Source: Woeseiaceae bacterium (lineage in GTDB: Bacteria > Pseudomonadota > Gammaproteobacteria > Steroidobacterales > Woeseiaceae). From it: a stretch of 64,000 nucleotides of DNA. Positions 8,387 to 16,885 of this stretch are shown in pieces (positions within the stretch are counted from its first letter, which is position 1; each line of letters opens with the position of its first letter). Under the pieces are notes generated by a model. That model was given only the letters and a program-made list of their open reading frames with translations, was not told the DNA's origin and made no database searches. The stretch is taken from the NCBI GenBank assembly GCA_028280615.1, contig JANQLK010000016.1:496001-560000 (forward strand). Reading direction: 5' to 3'. The position numbers and the translations under genes are program-made.

Positions 8387-10882
8387 ATGACTGACAAGAC
8401 ACACGAATCGGGACTGGACATCGAGGTACTCGAAGCCTCGTTCGAGGCAATCGCGCCGTCGGCGGAACGTCTCGTCGAGCGATTCTACGAGGAGCTGTTC
8501 GACCGCCATCCGGCAGTCCGGCCGCTCTTTGCGGGCACGGATCTCGCTGAACAGCGCCGCAAGCTGCTGGCGGCGCTGAAGCTGGTAATGGCAAACCTGC
8601 GCAAGCCGGACGCACTGGCTTCGGCGCTGGCCGAACTGGGACGGCGACACCAGGACTACGGCGCGCTGCCCGAACACTACCCGGCCGTCGCGGAGACGCT
8701 CATCGATGTGATGGCGGAGATTGCAGGCTCTGCCTGGACGCCGGCAATCGAGGTCGCCTGGAAAGATGCCCTCGGCACCATTGCGGGGATCATGCTCGAT
8801 GCCTACCAAAGCGGCGCCGCCGGCGACGCGAAAACATCTGACGAAAAGACTGAGGAAACTGACATGGGAGACTATACGGACAACGATGCAGCGAACAACG
8901 CTCGCATCAAACAGGCACTGGACTGCGTGACGGCAAACGTGATGGTTGCCGACGCGGATCTGAACATCATCTACATGAACGACACCGTCAGCGAAATGTT
9001 CCAGGCGGCCGAGGCCGATATCCGTAAAGATCTGCCCCGATTCGACGTGAGGACGCTGATGGGAACCAACATCGACGACTTTCACAAGAATCCGGCGCAT
9101 CAGCGGCGCATGCTGGCCGAACTCAACGATACCTTCGAATCGAAGCTGACGCTCGGCGGCCGGACCTTCCAGATCATCGCCAACCCGATCTTCGATGATA
9201 ATCGCGAACGCGTCGGCACGGTCGTCGAGTGGCAGGACCTGACCGAACGGCTCGCACGCGAGGAGGAAGACCGGAAGCGTGCCGAAGCAGAGGCGCTGAT
9301 CGCCGCCGAGAACGGCCGCATCAAACAGGCGCTTGACGGCGTCACGACCAACGTGATGATCGGCGACAACGATCTCAACATCATCTACATGAACGATGCG
9401 GTCACGAAGCTGTTCAAGGACGTCGAGGCTGACGTCCGCAAGGACCTGCCGGGATTCGACGCCAGCAACCTCATGGGCACCTGCATCGACATGTTCCACA
9501 AGAACCCGGCCCACCAGCGTACGATGCTGGCGAACCTCAACGCCACGCACAGGGCAGAGCTCTCAATCGGCGGGCGCACGATGCGGGTCATTGCAAGCCC
9601 CGTGTTCAGCGAGGAGGGAGAGCGCCTCGGTACGGTCGTCGAGTGGGCCGATCGCACCCAGGAACTTGCCGTAGAAGAGGAAGTTCAGCAGGTAGTGGAC
9701 GGCGCCCTGGCCGGCGATCTGACCCAGCGGATTTCGCTCGACGACAAGGAAGGCTTCTTCGAGCGCCTGTCCTCGGCCGTAAACGAACTCGTCAGCGTCG
9801 CCGAGCGCGTAATCACCGATACGGTGCGCGTATTCAGCGCGATGTCCGGAGGCAACCTGACCGAATCCATCGAGGGCGACTACGCCGGTTCGTTCGGGCA
9901 GCTCAAGTCCGATGCCAACGCGACGATCGCCAAGCTGACCGAAGTCGTGGGCCAGATTCAGGTCGCGTCGAACTCGGTCAAGACCGGCGCCGACGAGATA
10001 TCGCAGGGCAACACGGACCTGAGCCAGCGGACCGAGGAGCAGGCGTCGAGTCTCGAGGAGACGGCTTCGAGCATGGAGGAGATGACCAGCACCGTCAAGC
10101 AGAATGCCGACAACGCGGGCGAGGCCAATCAGCTTGCCAAGGCGGCTCGTGAACAGGCCGAGAAGGGTGGCACGGTCGTACGCCAGGCCGTGGAGGCGAT
10201 GAAAGAGATCAATGCCTCCAGCAAGAAGATCTCCGACATCATCGGCGTCATCGACGAGATCGCGTTCCAGACCAATCTGCTGGCGCTCAACGCTTCGGTC
10301 GAGGCAGCGCGCGCGGGCGATCAGGGACGCGGATTCGCGGTAGTCGCGAGCGAGGTGCGCAATCTCGCCGGCCGCAGCGCGACCGCGGCAAAGGAGATCA
10401 AGGACCTGATCGAGGACAGCGGCCGCAAGGTGGAAGAAGGATCGAGGCTGGTCAACGATTCGGGCGAGACGCTGGACGAGATCGTCGGCGGCGTCAAGAA
10501 AGTCACCGACATCGTCGGGGAGATCGCCGCGGCCAGCCAGGAGCAGTCGGCCGGCATCGAACAGGTCAACAAGGCCGTCGTCCAGCTCGACGAGCTCACG
10601 CAGCAAAACGCTGCACTCGTGGAAGAGGCGGCCGCGGCCAGCCAGTCCATGGGCGAGCAGGCGGACGGGCTGGCGGGCATGATGCAGTTCTTCACCGTGA
10701 ACGGCGAGGCCCGCGCAGGCGTGGATGCCGGTGTGCCGGAAGGCGCCGAGCGGCGTTCGGCGAATCGCCCGTGGACGGCGCCGGAGCAGCCATCGAAAGG
10801 CGCAGCCGCCGCCGACGTGCGTCATGCCCCGCCGCGCCAGGCGGCCGCCAATGGCGGGGACCATGAGTGGGAGGAATTCTGA
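8387..10882 (+). CDS. Soluble globin-PAS-PAS methyl-accepting chemotaxis protein
   Basis: An 831-aa receptor with no membrane segment. N-terminal bacterial haemoglobin fold (about 8-142): [16 protein letters not shown], probable proximal haem ligand H88 in LGRRHQDYG, then LPEHYPAV. Two near-duplicate PAS domains follow (about 171-295 and 309-432), both containing NIIYMND and FHKNPAHQR. Next come HAMP-like repeats (about 433-520) and the signalling hairpin with tip [20 protein letters not shown] near 623. The last residues, EWEEF, fit the xWxxF pentapeptide tether that recruits CheR/CheB. An in-frame ATG at 8864 with GAGG eight bases upstream could start a globin-less form. Probable cytoplasmic sensor of O2, NO, CO or redox state. 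Confidence 0.9.
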   Translation: MTDKTHESGLDIEVLEASFEAIAPSAERLVERFYEELFDRHPAVRPLFAGTDLAEQRRKLLAALKLVMANLRKPDALASALAELGRRHQDYGALPEHYPAVAETLIDVMAEIAGSAWTPAIEVAWKDALGTIAGIMLDAYQSGAAGDAKTSDEKTEETDMGDYTDNDAANNARIKQALDCVTANVMVADADLNIIYMNDTVSEMFQAAEADIRKDLPRFDVRTLMGTNIDDFHKNPAHQRRMLAELNDTFESKLTLGGRTFQIIANPIFDDNRERVGTVVEWQDLTERLAREEEDRKRAEAEALIAAENGRIKQALDGVTTNVMIGDNDLNIIYMNDAVTKLFKDVEADVRKDLPGFDASNLMGTCIDMFHKNPAHQRTMLANLNATHRAELSIGGRTMRVIASPVFSEEGERLGTVVEWADRTQELAVEEEVQQVVDGALAGDLTQRISLDDKEGFFERLSSAVNELVSVAERVITDTVRVFSAMSGGNLTESIEGDYAGSFGQLKSDANATIAKLTEVVGQIQVASNSVKTGADEISQGNTDLSQRTEEQASSLEETASSMEEMTSTVKQNADNAGEANQLAKAAREQAEKGGTVVRQAVEAMKEINASSKKISDIIGVIDEIAFQTNLLALNASVEAARAGDQGRGFAVVASEVRNLAGRSATAAKEIKDLIEDSGRKVEEGSRLVNDSGETLDEIVGGVKKVTDIVGEIAAASQEQSAGIEQVNKAVVQLDELTQQNAALVEEAAAASQSMGEQADGLAGMMQFFTVNGEARAGVDAGVPEGAERRSANRPWTAPEQPSKGAAAADVRHAPPRQAAANGGDHEWEEF

Positions 10883-10898
10883 TCGACGTGATCAGACA

Positions 10899-10931
10899 GC
10901 GGTGCTGCCGTCGAGATGGCGGCGGCACCGC
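10899..10931 (+). terminator. GC-rich hairpin after mcp
   Basis: GCGGTGCTGCC (10899-10909), an 11-base loop, GGCGGCACCGC (10921-10931): 10 of 11 pairs plus one G.U. A second small palindrome, CTGATC-5-GATCAG, overlaps the mcp stop at 10879-10895. No T-run follows, so this is probably an attenuator or mRNA-stabilising stem within the operon, not a full terminator. Confidence 0.4.
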
Positions 10932-11041
10932 AGCACAACGCCCGTCGGAGCACAGGTATGGAACGCGAACAGGACAGCGTCGTGAAGCCGGGGGTCCGCC
11001 GGCTCGTACTCGAGGGTACGTTCTCGATGGAGGAGATGGAA

Positions 11042-11575
11042 ATGGCAGACAGGCCCCGGCGTAGAAAGGCCGAAGCAGGTCCGGCGAGGAAAAAGGTCGC
11101 CAGCAAAAAGGCGGCGAAGAAAAAGGTTGCCAGGAAGAAGGTGGCGAAGAAGAAAGTGGCCGCGAAGAAAGTGACGAGTAAGAAGGCGACGAACCGCAAG
11201 CTTGCAAAGAAAGCCGTGGCGCAGACCAAGGTCTCAGCGCCAGCTCCTGCAACGGTCGAACTCGAGCCAAGGCAAACGATCAAGAACATCGACGGCCTCG
11301 TGTCTCGGCTCGAAGCGGCGGCGGGCGGCGGTGCGCCGGAGCTGGAAATCGATCTCAGCGGAGTCGAGTCGGTCGATACGGCCGTTCTGCAGTTGCTCGT
11401 AGGATTTGCCAACGACATGAGCCGCAAATCGGTAACGATCGACTGGAAGTCGCCAAGCGCCGAGTTCATCGAACTGGCCAAGCTCGCCGATCTTTGCCCT
11501 CGCGGTGCCGCTCTTGAGGACACGCCCGCGAACGGCGATACGGCTGCCGAAGACGGACTGCTGCCGGTTTTCTGA
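11042..11575 (+). CDS. STAS domain protein with histone-H1-like Lys-rich tail
   Basis: A 177-aa protein. Residues 1-60 are a Lys/Ala/Val repeat region (KKxAxKKVA type) like bacterial histone-H1-like tails. Residues about 72-150 form a STAS (anti-anti-sigma-type) domain: EIDLSGVESVDTAVLQLLVG, in which Thr occupies the usual Ser phosphorylation position. STAS proteins are known neighbours of cheA in several proteobacterial chemotaxis operons, role unclear. The frame is open from 10916, but the first ATG lies in a hairpin loop. The ATG used here has GGAGGAG six bases upstream, so it is preferred. The basic tail suggests nucleic-acid or membrane contact. Confidence 0.75.
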   Translation: MADRPRRRKAEAGPARKKVASKKAAKKKVARKKVAKKKVAAKKVTSKKATNRKLAKKAVAQTKVSAPAPATVELEPRQTIKNIDGLVSRLEAAAGGGAPELEIDLSGVESVDTAVLQLLVGFANDMSRKSVTIDWKSPSAEFIELAKLADLCPRGAALEDTPANGDTAAEDGLLPVF

Positions 11576-11586
11576 CGATCAGCCAC

Positions 11587-12069
11587 ATGGATCGAACGAG
11601 ACAAAACGACGACGCGGACAAGGAAGCGCAGGTACCAACGAGTGCGGCATGCTTCATCCAACTGTGTGTTCAGCAGATTCGTGCGGCGGTTGCCGAGGCA
11701 GACGGCGATATCGGAGAGTTATCGCGCGCCGTGGTCGCGATGGACCTCGAGGTGTCGCGATCGACGCCAGACGACAAGCGTGAGCTCCAATCCGCGGTGC
11801 GAGGCGCGAGTTCGAGCCTCCAGGCCCTGGACCGGTTTCATCAACGCATTACGAACACCTGCGGCAACCTGGCACGCCTCGCGGATTTCCTGCGGGCCAT
11901 GGAACCGCCGTTCGACGAGGAGGCCTGGCAGCAGTTTCTGACCGACGCACGTCGCACCTACACGATGGACGCCGAGCGGATAGTGTTTGACAGCATGTTC
12001 CAGTGCCCGGACTCAAAGTCGGAAGCCGAGTGGCAGGACGAGCGGTGCTCCGGCCTGATGATCTTCTGA
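11587..12069 (+). CDS. Helical chemotaxis-operon protein, CheZ-like candidate
   Basis: A 160-aa, almost entirely helical protein not firmly assigned to a family. The central helix (LQALDRFHQRITNTCGNL) resembles the amphipathic Gln/Asp-containing helix of CheZ-type phosphatases (consensus around QDLTGQ) only loosely. The C-terminus ends in a short hydrophobic tail, GLMIF, recalling the tail by which CheZ binds CheY. It lies between the STAS gene and cheR, 12 bases after the former. No other CheZ is visible in the window. It could equally be an operon-specific adaptor. Confidence 0.45.
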   Translation: MDRTRQNDDADKEAQVPTSAACFIQLCVQQIRAAVAEADGDIGELSRAVVAMDLEVSRSTPDDKRELQSAVRGASSSLQALDRFHQRITNTCGNLARLADFLRAMEPPFDEEAWQQFLTDARRTYTMDAERIVFDSMFQCPDSKSEAEWQDERCSGLMIF

Positions 12070-12098
12070 CCTGCCCCGGAACTTTGGAGAACAACAAA

Positions 12099-12968
12099 AT
12101 GACAATGCGTAATACGGCCCGCTCAGCCGTCTCGGCAGACAGCGAGATTGTACTGAGCGACCGTGAGTTCGCCGAATTTCGCGGCGTCATACGCGAGCTT
12201 ACGGGCATCAACATGGCGGAGACCAAACGAGAGCTTGTCTACCGCCGCGTCAGTGCCCGACTCAAGGCGACCGGAATCAAGACCTTCAAAGACTACCTGG
12301 ATTTTCTCAAGAAAGGAGATCCGCGCGAGGTCGAGTTTTTCTCGAACGCCGTCACGACCAATCTGACGTCGTTCTTTCGCGAGAATCACCATTTCGAGTA
12401 TCTGGCCGGCACAATCCTGCCCGAGATCGTCAGCAAAAAGCGAAACGGACGGCGCCGACTTCGCATCTGGTCGGCCGGGTGCTCGACCGGCGAGGAACCG
12501 TATTCGATTGCGATTACGCTGCGCGAAGCGTTCAAGGATCTCGCAGGCTGGGACGCCAGGGTGCTCTGCACCGATCTCGATACGAACGTCCTCGAGACCT
12601 GCCGGGCCGGCATCTACGCGGAGAACCGGGTAGAGAAGATACCGCCAGGTCGACTGAAGCGCTGGTTCTCAAAGAGCGCCGGCCAGAATGGCGCAGGGTA
12701 CCAAGCGGATTCGAAGCTCCGGGATCTGCTGACTTTCAAGCAGCTGAATCTGATGCACGAATGGCCGATGAAAGGCAAATTCGACGTCATATTCTGCAGG
12801 AACGTCGTCATCTATTTCGACAAGCCGACGCAACGGGTTCTCGTCGAGCGATACGCGAACATCCTGGAAGACGGCGGCTACCTGATCCTCGGACATTCCG
12901 AGAGCCTGTTCAAGGTTTCGGATCGATTCAAACTCCTTGGCAACACGATCTATCGCAAGGAGCGCTGA
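12099..12968 (+). CDS. cheR: Chemotaxis protein methyltransferase CheR
   Basis: Transfers methyl groups from SAM to receptor glutamates. N-terminal helical CheR domain (about 15-75), then the SAM-dependent methyltransferase core: RIWSAGCSTGEEPYSIA (motif I), LCTDLDTNVL (acidic loop) and DVIFCRNVVIYF. The length of 289 aa is normal. The frame is open upstream to 12003, but the ATG chosen has GGAG nine bases before it and avoids overlap with the preceding gene. The EWEEF tail of the adjacent receptor is its likely docking site. The stop overlaps the cheD start by one base. Confidence 0.95.
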   Translation: MTMRNTARSAVSADSEIVLSDREFAEFRGVIRELTGINMAETKRELVYRRVSARLKATGIKTFKDYLDFLKKGDPREVEFFSNAVTTNLTSFFRENHHFEYLAGTILPEIVSKKRNGRRRLRIWSAGCSTGEEPYSIAITLREAFKDLAGWDARVLCTDLDTNVLETCRAGIYAENRVEKIPPGRLKRWFSKSAGQNGAGYQADSKLRDLLTFKQLNLMHEWPMKGKFDVIFCRNVVIYFDKPTQRVLVERYANILEDGGYLILGHSESLFKVSDRFKLLGNTIYRKER

Positions 12969-13618
12969 TGTCTACCGCGCACGCGAATGAGGATCAGTGG
13001 CCAAGCGTACTTCCCGGATTCGAACAGCTATCCAGGGTCTGGGACGCGAGCCACAATCTGTGCGCGACGAAGATACTGCCGGGCGAGTACTACGTCACCC
13101 GCAACAATGAAATCGTCACTACCGTGCTCGGCTCATGTGTCTCCGCGTGTATCCGCGATCCAAAGACGTGCGTCGGAGGAATGAATCACTTCATGCTGCC
13201 CGGCGACACCGCAAAATCCCTCAACAAGTGGGGCGGCGAGGAAAGCCTTGCGACCCGATACGGTATCGCCGCCATGGAAAATCTGATCAACGACATCCTG
13301 AAGCAGGGAGCCCGAAAGGATCGTCTCGAGGTCAAGCTGTTCGGTGGCGGAAAGGTCCTCGCGATGGACATAAACGACGTCGGCAAGCGGAATATCGACT
13401 TCGCAAAGCAGTTCGTCACTGCCGAGGGCTTGAGCGTCGCCTCCGAGGACCTCGGCGGGCCGCACCCGCGAAAAGTCCACTATTTTCCGCGCACCGGCAA
13501 GGTAATGATACGGCGTCTGCGCGCTCTGCAAAATCAGACGATCGCCGACAAAGAACGCCAGTACGAACACTCATTGAGCGGCACTCAGAATACAGGAGAA
13601 ATCGAGCTGTTCGGCTAG
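12968..13618 (+). CDS. cheD: Chemoreceptor glutamine deamidase CheD
   Basis: Deamidates receptor glutamines, creating methylation sites. The 216-aa protein has the thiol-hydrolase residues C57 in LGSCVSACI and H74 in GGMNHFMLP, with KLFGGGKV following. The C-terminal extension ends in TGEIELFG, an acidic/hydrophobic tail. An upstream in-frame extension exists but is a shadow of cheR; the ATG overlapping the cheR stop (TGATG) is the coupled start. It is placed between cheR and cheB as in other adaptation operons. Confidence 0.94.
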   Translation: MSTAHANEDQWPSVLPGFEQLSRVWDASHNLCATKILPGEYYVTRNNEIVTTVLGSCVSACIRDPKTCVGGMNHFMLPGDTAKSLNKWGGEESLATRYGIAAMENLINDILKQGARKDRLEVKLFGGGKVLAMDINDVGKRNIDFAKQFVTAEGLSVASEDLGGPHPRKVHYFPRTGKVMIRRLRALQNQTIADKERQYEHSLSGTQNTGEIELFG

Positions 13619-13649
13619 GGCACAGAGGCCTGACCGAAATCGCAGCCCG

Positions 13650-14729
13650 ATGGCAGAGAATATGAACAACAAAATACGCGTGCTGGTCATCGACGATTCC
13701 GCACTGATGCGGAAGCTGCTGACGGAGCTTCTGAATTCGGACCGGGATATCGAGGTTATCGGCGCGGCGATGGATGCCTACGCTGCGCGCGACAAGATCA
13801 AGAAACTGAACCCCGACGTGCTTACGCTCGACGTCGAGATGCCGAAGATGGACGGTTTGAGCTTTCTCAGTAACCTGATGCGCCTTCATCCGATGCCCGT
13901 CGTCATGGTGTCCTCCCTTACCGAGAAAGGGGCAAGCGTCACGATGAAGGCGCTGGAACTCGGCGCAGTGGACTTCGTCAGCAAACCGAAAGTCGACCTC
14001 GCGCACTCACTGGATGAGTGTGCTGCGGAACTGATCGGCAAGGTGAAAGCGGCCTCGATGGCGCGCGTCGATTCGGTCGTGCGTAGCAGTACCGAACGTG
14101 TTCGGGCCGCCAGCAGAAAGGTGAACGGAAGCGCGAACGGAGAACTCAACTATTCGACCACGGACAAGGTGATAGCCATCGGTGCTTCGACGGGAGGTAC
14201 CGAAGCGATCAAGGACGTCCTGATCCGGACCCGGCCGGACTGTCCCGGCATCGTGATCACGCAGCACATTCCGCCGGTCTTCAGCCGCTCCTTCGCGGAC
14301 AGAATGGACACGACCTGCGACCTCGCGGTTTGCGAGGCCGAGAACGGGCAACAGATACGTCCGGGGCACGCGTATATTGCGCCCGGTGACCAGCACCTGT
14401 CGGTCGTCAAGGACGGCGCCAAGTACGTCTGCCGGCTGGATCAGAATCCGCCCGTGAATCGGCACCGCCCGGCCGTGGATGTCCTGTTCAACTCCGTCGC
14501 CAAAGCCGCCGGCAGCAATGCCGTCGGCGTCATACTGACCGGCATGGGGCGAGACGGCGCCAAGGGGATGCGGCGAATGCACGACGCGGGCGCCGCGACC
14601 ATCGCACAGGACGAGGCGACGAGCGTGATCTGGGGCATGCCTCATGCGGCGATCGAGGAGGGAGGCGTCGACAAGATCCTGGCCCTCGAGCACATCGCGG
14701 CGAAGATGACGGACCTGGCCGCCGGCTAG
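13650..14729 (+). CDS. cheB: Chemotaxis methylesterase CheB
   Basis: Response regulator with an esterase output that removes receptor methyl groups. Receiver domain (about 8-125) with D61 as phospho-acceptor and K112 in VSKPK. Linker of about 45 residues. Catalytic domain with S180 in IGASTGGTEA, H206 in ITQHIPP and D302 in GMGRDGAKG, the full triad. At 359 aa it is complete. It is the last gene of the chemotaxis operon and ends four bases from a convergent HDOD gene. Confidence 0.95.
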   Translation: MAENMNNKIRVLVIDDSALMRKLLTELLNSDRDIEVIGAAMDAYAARDKIKKLNPDVLTLDVEMPKMDGLSFLSNLMRLHPMPVVMVSSLTEKGASVTMKALELGAVDFVSKPKVDLAHSLDECAAELIGKVKAASMARVDSVVRSSTERVRAASRKVNGSANGELNYSTTDKVIAIGASTGGTEAIKDVLIRTRPDCPGIVITQHIPPVFSRSFADRMDTTCDLAVCEAENGQQIRPGHAYIAPGDQHLSVVKDGAKYVCRLDQNPPVNRHRPAVDVLFNSVAKAAGSNAVGVILTGMGRDGAKGMRRMHDAGAATIAQDEATSVIWGMPHAAIEEGGVDKILALEHIAAKMTDLAAG

Positions 14730-14733
14730 TCGA

Positions 14734-15585
14734 TCAGCTCACGAATATCCGAATCAGCTGGTCCACGGATTCGCGGACGTCCGGAATCTGCTCCAGCAGG
14801 ATGTCTTTTTCGAGCTTGAGTTCCGCGAGGACGCGGTCGTCAATCGGCGGCGCATCGGCGAAGTCACGAGAGTCCAGCTCGGCCAGGACGGCCACGCTGT
14901 TCGCGACGTGGACGACGAGCGTAGTATCGATAACGGCGTCGTTGTCGAATGGCTCGTGATGATGGGCAATACTTGCACGCAGCGTTTCGGGCAGATCCCA
15001 CTGTTCAGCGAGCGACGCGCCGACGTCCATATGGTCGAAGCCGAAGACTTCGCGTTCAGAAAGATAGGGGGAGAGGCCGTCACTCTGCTCGATGGAGAGT
15101 TCGAGCGAGGCCCTGGAACGGACGGGGTCCTGGTTGAACATCGCCAGGTGTCCGATATCGTGCAGCAGCCCCGCGGTGAACAGCGAGTCGCCACCGCCGA
15201 TTTGGCTGAGCTTGCCGATGTTGCGCGAAGCAACTGCACAATAGAGACTGTGTTTCCAGAAATCCTCGACCGTCGTCAATTCGTTCGGGATTCCCTCGAA
15301 TGCCTTCGTAGCGCAGATTCCAAACGCCAGGTCTCGAACCTCTCGGAGGCCGACGACGGTCACGGCCCGGGCGACACTGCTTACCGTTCCACCGACGCTG
15401 TACATCGCACTGTTCGCAAGACGGAGTAAGGCCGCATTCAATGCCGGGTCCGGTTCTATGACGGCACCGAACGCATCGGCGCCGCTGTTCTCGTCCGCCA
15501 ACAAGTCGTTGACGCGAAAAGCAACGTCGGGAAAGGAAGCAAGTTGTGTGACCTTGCGTGCCAGATCTTCCGCTTCCTTGTTCAC
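14734..15585 (-). CDS. HDOD domain protein
   Basis: A second, divergent HDOD-family protein (283 aa). The domain (about 8-215) shows ASFPDVAFRVNDLLADE, AVIEPDPALNAALLRLANSA, VVGLREVRDLAFG, LFTAGLLHDIGHLAMF and LRASIAHHHEPFDND. It keeps more HD-type residues (HDIGH, HHHEP) than the 4.0-kb copy, so metal binding is possible. The start is GTG with AGGCGG upstream. It is transcribed convergently to cheB from its own sigma-28 promoter, placing it in the late flagellar regulon. Role probably in chemotaxis or c-di-GMP signalling. Confidence 0.83.
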   Translation of the reverse strand: MNKEAEDLARKVTQLASFPDVAFRVNDLLADENSGADAFGAVIEPDPALNAALLRLANSAMYSVGGTVSSVARAVTVVGLREVRDLAFGICATKAFEGIPNELTTVEDFWKHSLYCAVASRNIGKLSQIGGGDSLFTAGLLHDIGHLAMFNQDPVRSRASLELSIEQSDGLSPYLSEREVFGFDHMDVGASLAEQWDLPETLRASIAHHHEPFDNDAVIDTTLVVHVANSVAVLAELDSRDFADAPPIDDRVLAELKLEKDILLEQIPDVRESVDQLIRIFVS

Positions 15586-15627
15586 TGATTAGCCGCCTGA
15601 TTCCGATGTCTTGAGTACTGCATTCCT

Positions 15628-15654
15628 TTATCGGCAGCTGTTGGGAAAGATTTA
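15628..15654 (-). promoter_or_regulatory. Sigma-28 (FliA) promoter of the HDOD gene
   Basis: Minus strand: TAAATCTT, 11 bases, GCCGATAA. The -10 is a perfect consensus match and the spacing is exact. It lies about 43 bases before the GTG start and is divergent from the cheY2 sigma-28 promoter. Confidence 0.8.
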
Positions 15655-15678
15655 GCCCGCATTCGTCACCGATTCGCG
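15653..15678 (-). repeat. 26-base dispersed repeat, copy 1
   Basis: The reverse complement reads CGCGAATCGGTGACGAATGC followed by GGGCTA. The same 26 bases occur at 51889-51914, and a partial copy (18 of 19) at 40081-40099. All are intergenic. It abuts the -35 of the HDOD sigma-28 promoter. Confidence 0.7.
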
Positions 15679-15730
15679 TGATGGTCGCCTGAGGGTTGGC
15701 TCATCGCCGGCAGGAACTCTTAATTGCGGC

Positions 15731-15757
15731 TAAAGAATGCGCCTGGACCGCCGATAC
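15731..15757 (+). promoter_or_regulatory. Sigma-28 (FliA) promoter of cheY2
   Basis: TAAAGAAT, 11 bases, GCCGATAC. It differs from consensus at one -10 position and two -35 positions, with exact spacing. It ends 87 bases before the cheY2 ATG. Confidence 0.82.
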
Positions 15758-15844
15758 CCTTAGTTAAGGACGGGCAATCGGCACGATTCGCGTTTCCAGC
15801 CCGTCGATTCGATCAACGCAGATTGCAAGACAGGATGCTCAGCA

Positions 15845-16207
15845 ATGAAGATACTGGTTGTAGATGACAGCTCGGCGATGCGTATGATGGTCGTTCGTAC
15901 GCTGCGCCAGGCGGGATTTGGCGGCAACGACGTGGAGCAGGCGGAAGACGGCGCGGATGCGCTCGACAAAATTCGTACGAGCACGCCGGATCTGGTACTC
16001 GCGGACTGGAACATGCCCAACATGACCGGGATCGAGCTTCTGGAGGCCCTTCGCGCAGAGGACAACGCTGTAACGTTCGGCTTCATTACCACGGAGTCCA
16101 CGACCGAAATGCGGCAGCGGGCCACGGACGCGGGCGCACAGTTCCTGATCTCCAAGCCGTTCACGGTTGAATCATTCGAAAAAGTCCTGTCGACCGTCAT
16201 AAACTGA
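15845..16207 (+). CDS. CheY-like response regulator
   Basis: Stand-alone receiver domain of 120 aa with D7/D8, phospho-acceptor D54 in LADWNMP, T82/T83 and K104 in ISKPF. The ADWNMPNMTG stretch is typical of CheY proteins that act on motors or adaptors. It is paired with a CheX-like gene 21 bases downstream, so its phosphate may be removed by that protein. It has its own sigma-28 promoter. It could be the motor-binding CheY or a phosphate sink for the first CheY. Confidence 0.88.
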   Translation: MKILVVDDSSAMRMMVVRTLRQAGFGGNDVEQAEDGADALDKIRTSTPDLVLADWNMPNMTGIELLEALRAEDNAVTFGFITTESTTEMRQRATDAGAQFLISKPFTVESFEKVLSTVIN

Positions 16208-16228
16208 CGGCTGCTTCGAGGAATATCC

Positions 16229-16699
16229 ATGAGCTCCAGTTTTGTCACTCCGAACGGCAACGCCGTTACAGAGCTGCTCGCAACGATTTTCGGCGATGGC
16301 CTCGCCGTTTCCGACAGTGACTCCCCGGACGTTTCGGACAAGCATACGGCGACCTTTATCGACGACGAGAACAAGCTCGTCGCCGCCTGTGTCTGCGACA
16401 AGTCATTCGTGGCGTACTCCGGCGCCGCGCTGTCCATGATTCCCGCCGGTGTCGCCAACGAGATGATAAACGGGGGAGACGTTTCCGAAGCCCTGGTCGG
16501 CAATTTCTACGAAGTCATGAACATCTGTTCAAAGCTGTTGATGTCGGATTCGAGTGCGCACCTGCGCCTGGACAAAGTCCTCGAGCCCGGGGACGCCGGC
16601 AGCGCCACGGCCGAACTCGAGGGAGGTTCGGTACTGAAAGGCTTCGTTGTCGATATACCGGGATACGGCGCGGGTGAGGTCTCCTTCCTGATTGCCTGA
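16229..16699 (+). CDS. CheX/CheC-like phosphatase candidate
   Basis: A 156-aa acidic protein. The helix GNFYEVMNICSKLL carries an E95-x-x-N98 pair that fits the CheC/CheX catalytic motif (E-x-x-N) used to hydrolyse phospho-CheY. The rest matches that fold's alternation of helix and strands (ATFIDDENKLVAACVCDK; GFVVDIPGYGAGEVSFLIA). Only one such motif is seen, as in CheX. It is co-directional with and close to cheY2, which supports the role. The assignment rests on motif and context. Confidence 0.6.
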   Translation: MSSSFVTPNGNAVTELLATIFGDGLAVSDSDSPDVSDKHTATFIDDENKLVAACVCDKSFVAYSGAALSMIPAGVANEMINGGDVSEALVGNFYEVMNICSKLLMSDSSAHLRLDKVLEPGDAGSATAELEGGSVLKGFVVDIPGYGAGEVSFLIA

Positions 16700-16832
16700 G
16701 TCACCGGCCGCGCTCAACGTATGAGCCGCGGACGTCAAAAATCCAGACGTTCCCCGGAGTCGTGTCGGGAAATTGACGGCAGGCGACGGCCGGAGGGGAT
16801 GTAAGGGACTGTTTATAAATAGAAACCGGACT

Positions 16833-16848
16833 TGGCATGCATATTGCA
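16833..16848 (+). promoter_or_regulatory. Sigma-54 promoter of fleSR
   Basis: TGGCATGCATATTGCA: -24 GG at 16834-16835 and -12 GC at 16846-16847 with the standard 10 bases between. It lies 37 bases before the fleS ATG. FleQ-dependent fleSR transcription is known in Pseudomonas and fits here. Confidence 0.88.
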
Positions 16849-16885
16849 CTCTGTGTCCCAGAGAACTCGATTACGGAGATGTTCT

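Noticed and set aside
7709..10864. Long minus-strand ORFs opposite cheW and mcp
   Set aside because: Mirror of the duplicated PAS and coiled-coil coding DNA; Arg/His/Val-rich translation without domains.
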